A stretch of 64,000 bases of DNA from Embiotoca jacksoni. Lineage: Eukaryota; Chordata; Actinopteri; Embiotocidae. This document shows positions 55,471-64,000 of the stretch, in pieces. The notes under the pieces were generated by a model. That model had not been told where the DNA came from and did no database searches. It saw only the letters and a program-made list of their open reading frames with translations. The position numbers were made by a program, and so were the translations under genes. Location: assembly GCA_022577435.1 (NCBI GenBank), contig JAKOON010000017.1, positions 1,886,001 to 1,950,000 of the forward strand. Reading direction: 5' to 3'. Position 1 is the first letter of the stretch. Each line of letters starts with the position of its first letter.

Positions 55471-58400
55471 TAGATAGCGATATCTATTCATGAAATTACG
55501 ATTCACCATCCAGTAACTGAACAAGTCAGATCATTATTTCACAATAAGAGTTCATTGCTGATCTTATTTAATTCCAATCATTTGTATTTCAAAATGTGTC
55601 CTTTTTTCACAATGATTGACTGCTTCACAAAATGACACTTTTCATCAAGACAAAAAGGACAGAGCCAGTTGCGTTCCTGCCTGCTGCTTTTGGCCTCCTA
55701 CACTACATATCACATGTAAGACATTCATGTATCGACACGTGATGGAACAAAACGTGTGACGTACAGTATAGCATGCAGCGAAAATCACATTTGCACGGTT
55801 TACAGTTACTGCAATCATTTTAATATATAACGGTGAGAGAAGTCGCAGACGAAATCTGTCCTTTTCAGCGTGTGGATGGAAATATGGAAATAGATGTGAA
55901 CAGAAAAGACTCCCACAGAATAGATTTCAAGGGTATTCAAGCACGCATAAATAAAGACAGAAATGGCCCAGCCTTGACAGAGGCATTACATCTCAAAGGC
56001 GGATAAAATGACGTTTGAGTTAGAATTTCAGTCACGGCAACAATTTAAACACAAGTTCATCCCCAGTATATACTGTATATTTTGTGGAAATACGAGTTTC
56101 TTTTTACAATTTGTTTACAGCTACATAGTGCTCGGGGAATATGCCGCCAACATACCTCCTCTAAACCCGAAGAAACCTTGTCGTAGTGGTGGCGAATGTG
56201 GAGGGAGATAAGTGTTACATTTTAAGAACCCAAGATAGTGTAGGGTTAAAAAAGAAAAAGTTATCAGAGAGGGGTGAGGAGCTGAGTGGGAAGGGTTTCA
56301 GTGTGGACAGGGCCTCTGATCCCACACCTGCAGAAGGAGCCCTGTTTGAAGTGCTGCTCGCTCGCCCTCCTGACTCACAGCACAGATGATTGGTGACATA
56401 TCTCAAGCTCTGCGGCTTTGCACACTGAAGCAGACGACGTGCCGGAGAGAATGTCAGGGAAAGAAAGAGAGGGAAAATGTGCAAAAATGCAACGACAGAG
56501 GACAAGAAAAGAAAGTGTCACTTCAGACGAGTCACTCACAGTCACAGCTTACAGTAACTTCTGAACATCCATGCCAGGGACATTTCAACCAAACCCCAAT
56601 TCCCACAATTGAGAGTCACAACATTTGACTTTTGTACGGAAAACTTTTGATGAAAACTTTACAGGAAGCTGATATATCACCTCATATGTTCCGTTTGGAG
56701 AATAAAACACGGGTGAAAGAAAGACCATATCTAGTTGGGCGCATACTACAAAGTGGCCTGTACGTTTTTCAGTTGCTGCCGAGTGAGTGAGTAACGACTG
56801 AATACAACAACATCTGGAGACTGAACAGTGCCCAGAGGCATGCTGAATCCACTTCAAACATTTCACAACCAGTCTTTACACATGGCACATTCATCCTACA
56901 ATATGGTAGAGAGTGCATGTGTGTGAATTTTATGTGTAGGTCTGTGCACAGTGATGAGTAACATTATTCCTGGTTTGTGTTGTGTTTCTGCATAACAATC
57001 AAAACACGTTAGTCACTCTATCCTTCGTCAACACATTCCTGAGGGGAAGACAAAATTGATGAGACATACAGTATTTTGCGTGACAAGTATATAATCAGAA
57101 GAACATTTCTCATATCTTAGCATGTGAACATACCACAGTGGTGTGTTAGTCAGTGTTGTTCTGCAGACTTTATAGCCTGTTATAGGTAATCAAATAATGT
57201 GATAATTGTCTGCTTCTTTACTGTGGCATATACCTCTTTCAAACCAATGATCATTTGACCAATGTCCAACCCTTCTTTTGTTAATTCAAACCAAGTCAGC
57301 CATTCAGATAGAGAGATGCATAACATTTAAATGGGAGAGAGAAATGGGGGTGGGGGTCGACAACATGTCATTTTTTCTTGAGCACCTTGAATTTGTTTGT
57401 GATCTGTTTTTGTGATCAACAGATGCCTCTCTGATACAGCGGGCTTGATATGTTGGAATGTACAATGCTGTCCTTCCCGGTCATCTGATCCATGATCTCT
57501 TTCTCACCACAGACGGCGAGGAGCTCCCGCACTCGAAAGTCTTGCCGGATCTCTATGTTAATTCAATTGTCGGTCACCACTAATGTATTTGAAAAGATTC
57601 CTCCCAGCATCGCACCTTTATGGGCTGCAGCAAGCTGTGACATTTACATCCCAACTGATTTGCAGCCAATGAGATCAATTTGTCCCGCCCTGATTGCAGC
57701 AATCTTACAATCAATATTTACAATTAAAAACCGTTGCCTTGTAGTAGCACAGTAATGTGAATCAAATCACACCACTGTGACTTGAGCCTCCACATGGATC
57801 CTGCGAGAATACTATGTACTGTTATGACTTAGCCTATCACGTTTGTAACAGGACACTTCACACTCCGTTCCATATTCTGTCCATGTGCGACAAAACATTT
57901 GTCCTGCTCACAGTCTCTCTTGTGTCGTGACTCTGCAGGATTCACAGGACGCTGCTGGTGCCGCGATGTGCTCCCAAAGCCCAGATCTGGGTCTGTCAAG
58001 CGCTTCCTGCACAGCCTCATCCAAATGGTGTAACTTAGACACCCCCGCAAAGTAGACGTGATAATTGCTACCTTTTACAGAGCTGGTCTGCATGTACTAA
58101 AAGGCCCACAATAGGACAGCCTGGAACAGGGCTGAATGTGCTAAATAAACTAATGAAAACCACCCACAGGACACAAGCCGGGCACGATAAGAACCTTTAT
58201 AGCTGTGAAACTCGGCCAAGCTGGGAGAGCATTAGCGCTATCTGTTTGTTTATTTGTCTGTTTGACAGCCCACGGCACAGAGGGATTGGTGGTCCGACAA
58301 AGGTTAGGTGTCAGCGTGTAGTACAGAAAATAGAACAGAGCAGAACAAAGGAGGGAGAGAGAGGCTGGAGAAAACAGGATGGAGAGAGAGTGGAGGAGAG

Positions 58401-58671
58401 AGAGAGAGAGACTCAGGGCAGGAAGTGTGGGTGGCTGGGTAGGTGGTTTTGGCACAGCAGAATGGACTTCTTGTGTATTACTTCTGGTAAAACAAAGATA
58501 GGACTTTTGCAATGACTCTATCCATTCACTGAGTAGTATCAGTTGTAAAAATTGTGCTCTTTGAGGTCAGCGTGCGTAGAGGGGACACCGAATCAGTTTA
58601 AGAGAAACGTGTTAAGATGTGCACAGTACGCCGAGCTCTGTTGCTGAAAGAAAACAGATAGGAGATAATAG

Positions 58672-58672
<1 letters not shown>
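55471..58672. other. Spacer, no gene supported
   Basis: At 57513-57583 an AG acceptor-like site precedes a 23-codon open stretch ending in TAA (reads GEELPHSKVLPDLYVN and on). I do not recognise the peptide and do not call a gene. Confidence 0.35.

Positions 58673-58760
<88 letters not shown>
58673..58760 (+). repeat. (TG)44 microsatellite
   Basis: Uninterrupted TG run. Confidence 0.97.
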
Positions 58761-58761
<1 letters not shown>

Positions 58762-60295
58762 ACAGTACACACTGGTGATGAATACCAGATGCAGGCATTT
58801 CCTTTGTTGGTGCAAGCAAGTTCAGAACTTGCCAAATCGCCTTGCTCTCCTCCCACACGGTTGAAAACTTCCACACACACTCCCACACACACTCTAGAAT
58901 CCCAGCCCACTAATCCTCCTCCATCCTGGGCTTAAGGGGTAGCCAAAGCTGCAGGCTAATTCAATCTTGGCCAGTGCTCCACTGTTTTATATCTCTCCTG
59001 TTGTCTCTCTGTTCGCCACCCTTAGTCCTTAAAATTCACACTCTTGCTAATTACTTTCTGTCTCTCTCTTCTTCCCCTTCCTCTTGTCTTGTGAGAAGGA
59101 CTGTTGATTCTTTCTATTTTTGCTCTCTTTACTTTCTCCTGTTGCTGTTCTTTGCAGCATTGTGTCTGCTCCCTGCAGCAGGTTTTTACTCTGCAGTTGA
59201 CATGAAGTAATCTAATCACTGATAGGGAAGGTCAATGCGGGACACAGGAGCAGATTGGCAGGTCTTGCAGAGAGTTGATCTCAACTGTGACGTCAGTCCA
59301 GAGGAGTGTGCAAAGGCCTTCTCCCTATCACATTCTTAAAATAGCCCTCTGTCCCCACTGACAACGTCATACATTCCCATCTCCTGTCTGACTCCCGCCC
59401 CTTTCCTCCAGTCCCTCCCCCTTATCTTACTCGTTTTCTCCTTCTCTCTCTTCCCCAGTCTCCCCCCCTTTCTTTTTCCAACCCCCCCCTCCCCCCCCCT
59501 CCAACTTTCCAAGCTTTGTCACCTCTCCACTCCAGCCTCCTTTTGCCTCCTCCTCTTTGCCATCTCTCTCTTTGTGTTTCACAACAATAGCAGTAATTCC
59601 ATAAAAGAGAGGTCATTGCACTTTTTGCTGATTAGTCCATAGCAGATGACTATCTGTCACTGTGGGCTTGAAATTTAAAACGTGTTCCCCAACAGTCTCA
59701 TTCTGGGAAACCTCCGTCAGGGTTCCTTCTGAAAAATGATAACACTAACATGTGGCCTTTAACGACCTCCCTCTTTCCCGGCACTTGAAAAAAACAAAAA
59801 CATTCAAGCATTACTGTTGAAATCAATTACATGCCACTGTCATTTTGGAGAAGATGTACATTTGGGAACTGAATGCAGAATGCCACCAATGACGTGCAGT
59901 TAAATATTTACCGTGTATGGGCGGATGACTGCAAAGCAAAAGTGAGTCACACAGGGAAGGCTGCGCTGACCCTTTGTATCTGGATAACTGATGATCAAAG
60001 GCTAGGCTTCAATTTAACCCCGTACAGAACCAAGGCAACGCTTGTTCTGGGGTAACAGCTTCACTGCCCACTCAGCTGCGATTCTGTTGTTTTCTGCATG
60101 AATCTGAAACCGTCATTATCATATACACTGAATACACAAAGCCATCAAGTCCTCCCATCAACTGTGACACTCGATGGCTGCAGGCAGTTTCTTTCAGATA
60201 CAAATTCATGTTTCAGAAATAATGAACAAGAAAACGGAAAGCCAATTAAACACAGCACAGTATGACTTCGAAGTCACCAGTTTTAATTGAGTCTA
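58761..60295. other. Spacer, no gene supported
   Basis: C/T-rich stretch at 59395-59575, including C runs at 59484-59501. No exon recognised. Confidence 0.4.
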
Positions 60296-60665
60296 TAAGT
60301 CAACTACCACATCCTGACAATTACTGCCACGAAATATTTACATACTTTTGTTTTCCCTTGACGATGAATCCTTTTGATTCTCCCCTGACATTTTCTCCAC
60401 TTTGAGACTGACATTTGTAGTTTTGAGTAAAATGTCTGAACACCTATTGGACATTACTATGATACTCTACAGCTCTCACGTTCATGTTTGTCTTGGAAAC
60501 TTTAATAATTGACAGTCCCAACAGCCCCAGCTGATGTAGGTTGTATTGTGCATATGTTAGCATGATGGACATGATCAACATGTTAACACTGATGTGTATT
60601 TAGCTCAGAAGACTGCTGTGTCACAGTACAACCTCACAGAGCTGTAAACATGGCTGCAGACCAGA
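60296..60665 (+). repeat. Dispersed teleost repeat family B, second copy
   Basis: Blocks in family order: GACGATGAATCCTTTTGATT, CCACTTTGAGACTGACATTT, CACCTATTGGACATTACTAT, TGTGCATATGTTAGCATGAT and AACCTCACAGAGCTGTAAAC. Uninterrupted, unlike the copy at 2583-3562. Confidence 0.55.
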
Positions 60666-62694
60666 GGTGGCCAAAGTCTTTCCAATGAAGGGCAAAAAAT
60701 GTATCTGGATGGAGGGCCACGGGCAAAAAATACATTATTATTTGGCAGAAATTATTATCAAAAACATAGTCATTGTGTGTCACTGTTTCAAGCGTCAACT
60801 TGACTGGAAACCCAAAGTCAGTGACGTAGGACACAGTGACACCACATGAGCATCATTCTTCATAGATAAGATGTAGACCGATGTAACTTACTAGGGAAGC
60901 TTAACAGCACGATGCTGTACATTGCCGTGAACTCATATTATGTACTTTTTAGCTGCACACAATTTAGGGTTAATAGTCATTATGGTTAAGATTTTACAGC
61001 ACTAAAGAATAAGGAGAATAAGTGCAGCGGTGGGCCAAAACAAAGAAGGTGCGCCCCAAACTGGGCTGCTTTTGTTCGAACACAACCCATGCAGTTGTGT
61101 TTTTAACCTAACATAATAGCTACACGTAATAAAGTAAGAATCCAAATAAGAGGCTTGTGGAGTCAGTGATGTTATTAGCACTACTAACAACAAGGTGTCC
61201 AAGGAGGATTACCTTATCAAAGAGACACTTAGTCATCATTACTCCTTTATTTGCTTTATTCAAGCTGCTGTGTGTATTGTTCGTTTGACACTGTGGTACC
61301 CGAAAACAAGTTGAAAACAGCAGTTCAGAACTGAATAATCACAATAGACATCTCTTATACAACTGACTGCGGTTTGTGTTCCCAGACACGTCTCTCACCA
61401 TCGCCCTGGACTTATCCTACGTCAGCGTGCCTGAAGTATAAACTAAATGACAACTAACCTCACCTCACCCGTTTCCACCAAGCTTCGGCCTTGTCTATGT
61501 TTAGTCATGTCTATTCTTTCTCTTTGATGTTACTTGATACAGTCAGTCAGCCAAATATGAGTTCACAGTTAATTAGTCAGTTGTGTCTATTTATACTGTA
61601 TCAGCTGACGTGTCTAGTGTTGACTGCTTGTTAAGGATGTGTTTATCGAGCCTCCACGAGCGTTTGTCACACAAAAGCAAGAGCGGCGATGAAAAATTTG
61701 TGTAATCAGACACATTTCTTGGTGGGTTGGCTGTGATGTGCCAAGTTCAGAGGCAGTTTAAAGGGTAATTTGAGACTACAAATGGGGGCGGAGGCAGCAA
61801 TTCACTGGTACACAGTGTCTCATCATAAAGTGATTGTACTGTCAGCAGATCAGGTTAATTCAGGCCTCTGATCTTTGCGGATGGGAAATGTCTGCAAGGT
61901 TTAACAGTTAGTGTATAACGCAGTAAGAGGTTTCCACTTAAGATACTCTGCGTGCTCATCAAAGTTGGAAATAATAAATCAAGACTGTCTTAGCTCAGAC
62001 ACGATGAAGGTATATCAGTATTATCACGGGCTCTTTGAAAAGACGCTTTATGACCACTCACATTTCCTCGACTCTGACTCTTTTCCTCAGAGAGAGCAAA
62101 CACATTTAGTGGCTCACTTTGCTTCAGCTCTCTAACTCTTTTATTGTTAATGTTCACCATGATGTCAACAGTAATCAGTGTTTCTTGACCTGCGAATTGT
62201 TGGCAGAATACTAATCATTAACTGACTTGTCAACATTGTGTTTGGTATGTTTCAGGCATGCTAAGTAGTTATATATCAGGACACTGCAGCTCAATGTACA
62301 GTAGATTTCATCAGGACAATAAATCCTGCTGCTAAATGGCATCTGTGTTCCCATGCAACACACTATTGTTGACAGTCTTTAAAAATGAATTTGAAAATAA
62401 ATACTTAAACCTGATACCCCTGATGTGAAATTAATCTTAAATGAGGAGATTGATACCACTTATGTATTTTGAGAAAATAAAAAGCTACTGCCAGAAGTTC
62501 GTTGGCTTAGCCAAAAGACTGGAAACAGGGTGAGACAGCAAACCTGGCTCTATCTAAAGTTAACTAACTTCACAAATTTCTGCGCCTGACCAAGAAACAG
62601 TCCAGCACATAAACCTCTGTCAACCTTGCCATGGTAACACTGGTTTTAGGTCTCTACACCAGTAGTGACTGCACTATATTTTTCAGGTTGACCA
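60666..62694. other. Spacer, no gene supported
   Basis: Immediately after the family B copy, GAGGTGGCCAAAGTCTTTCC and AGGGCCACGGGCAAAAAATA suggest another eroded element to about 60770. Otherwise nothing recognised. Confidence 0.4.
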
Positions 62695-63200
62695 TCCATC
62701 CGTCCCGTTCATGCGATCACAATAGTTTAGGAACAGCTTAGGGAATTTCCTTCAAATTTGGCACACACCTTTACTTGGACTCAAGGATTAACTGGTTTTA
62801 ACTGGTCAAAGGTCAAGGTTACCACATCATCCCTTTCGTGTGAACATGGCATAACAGGAACACCTGGAGGGAATTCAACTCTATCTAGCACAAATGCTCA
62901 CTTGGACTCAAGAATGAAACAATTAGATATTTGGGGTCAAAGGTCCCAGAATACATGTGTAGCCATAACTCAATAATTAATATGCCAATTCAAATTCACA
63001 CACATGCCTCATAAAATGGTGAGGCGATGACATTTTATATTCAAAAGGTCAAAGGTCAACTTCACTGTGACATCATAATGAGCTGCAAACAATTTTCTGC
63101 CCAATATTCAACAGAAGGGGGTATGGTGACCATTTTTCATATTGGTCAGATACTGAATTAGTGTCACGAATCTTGGGTGTCCATTTTAAAATTGTGATGT
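62695..63200 (+). repeat. Dispersed teleost repeat family C, carrying DR1-like motifs
   Basis: Contains two diverged internal units, each with CTTGGACTCAAG (62773, 62900) followed by GGTCAAAGGTC-type sequence, then CCATAACTCAATAATTAATA, CGATGACATTTTATATTCAA and AACTTCACTGTGACATCATA. This matches a consensus I know as common in fish genomes; class unassigned. Confidence 0.55.
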
Positions 63201-64000
63201 CCAACTATTCCTTAAAGATACTGCATAATGTATGATATCGGGGTAAATCCTCTCATTTAATGGCACTTTTCCTCCGACAAACAGTACATTCATCATTCTG
63301 ACCACAAAACGTACTGTACGCAGAAGTTCTTTTACACTGGAATCCATCCACCTGACCTTTCCATAGGCTGCACATTGGCTTTCTATTTGGCGTCATGGAA
63401 CAAACACACTTCCCAAGCCTCCACGTGTGGAATCAGTCAGTACTGTAGCTGCATATAGAGCATGTCTGACCTGAGCTGAACTCATGTGAAACAAGCACAT
63501 GCAAGAAGAACTGACCGCTACATGGACGAAACGTTACAACACAGCAGCCGGAAACAAGGTTACTGTACAGGGGTTAGTTGGGGAAAATGGAGCAAAGATG
63601 GGTTTTGGTTTTCTGCAGTGTGAATGTGCATGATGACAGATTATGGACTTGGTCCCACATGCTGTCAATGGAAAAATCCAAGGTGGAAGGGACATAGTAA
63701 GGTTTAAGGGGGGGGGAGTGGGCAAAGGAAAGTAGAGCAGAAAGAGGAATAGAGCAAAGGGTAATTTCCTCATTGGATAGAGAAGACAACTGTAGGCAGC
63801 ACCGTCATAAATATTATATATCACATGCATGCCTTTGGAAGACTGTGACATCTGTTAAAAATATATATATATTATAGTTCTTTATAAGATAAATATGTGA
63901 TTGGTTGACAAACTGGATCATTATGAGCCATTAAACTGTCATGGAAGTTATCTCAAACATGATGTACTCGATCATTACAAATTGACCATCATAAACTCTT
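63201..64000. other. Spacer, right edge
   Basis: No gene or named repeat recognised. (AT)n at about 63859-63872 and a G run at 63710-63717. Confidence 0.4.

Overview
The window is vertebrate, almost certainly teleost fish, genomic DNA. The evidence is one multi-exon gene with consensus GT-AG introns, an intron and spacer landscape packed with long (CA)n/(TG)n microsatellites, and several interspersed repeats I recognise as common in teleosts. Nothing here is bacterial: I see no operons, no CRISPR array and no dense coding. Nearly all six-frame ORFs in the window are chance readings of low-complexity DNA.

The only protein-coding gene I can support is midnolin (midn), on the minus strand. Its coding exons lie at 49382-49162, 47440-47353, 47189-47127, 36364-35815, 34578-34365, 34081-33758 and 26454-26192. 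Every junction fits the splice consensus and reading phase, and joined they give a protein of about 573 residues. In order it has an N-terminal ubiquitin-like domain, a His/Pro/Ser-rich middle, a Ser-Pro-Asn repeat tract, a conserved helical segment and a basic C-terminal segment. There is one anomaly: a run of seven G (plus strand 36333-36339) in exon 4 is one base too long for the conserved protein. As written it shifts the frame and gives a stop at 36310-36308. A 3' UTR probably runs from 26191 to about 22600. Upstream, there is a splice acceptor just before the ATG, a candidate non-coding first exon ending at 51747, and two CCAAT-containing candidate promoters (about 50.0-50.1 kb and 51.96-52.1 kb).

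Layout. 1-22.6 kb is gene-free spacer downstream of midn. It holds transposon remnants: a tailed repeat at 1.4 kb, nested repeats at 2.6-3.6 kb, an LTR/gag-like remnant at 4.0-5.9 kb, a 1,069-bp TTAA-flanked inverted-repeat element at 16.3-17.4 kb and a Tc1-like transposase relic at 20.1-21.0 kb. 22.6-52.1 kb is midn; its large introns hold most of the microsatellites. 52.1-64 kb is upstream spacer with a LINE-like tail at 55.3 kb and two more dispersed repeats at 60.3 and 62.7 kb.

I did not find a new multi-gene system. The observations most worth following are the exon 4 frameshift, complementary (UG)n and (CA)n tracts close to the two ends of the 7.3-kb last intron, the TTAA-flanked element with its 48-bp-arm hairpin, and a full palindromic CRE upstream of a gene reported to be immediate-early. 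Repeat-family names rest on my memory of teleost consensus sequences and have not been checked against a library.
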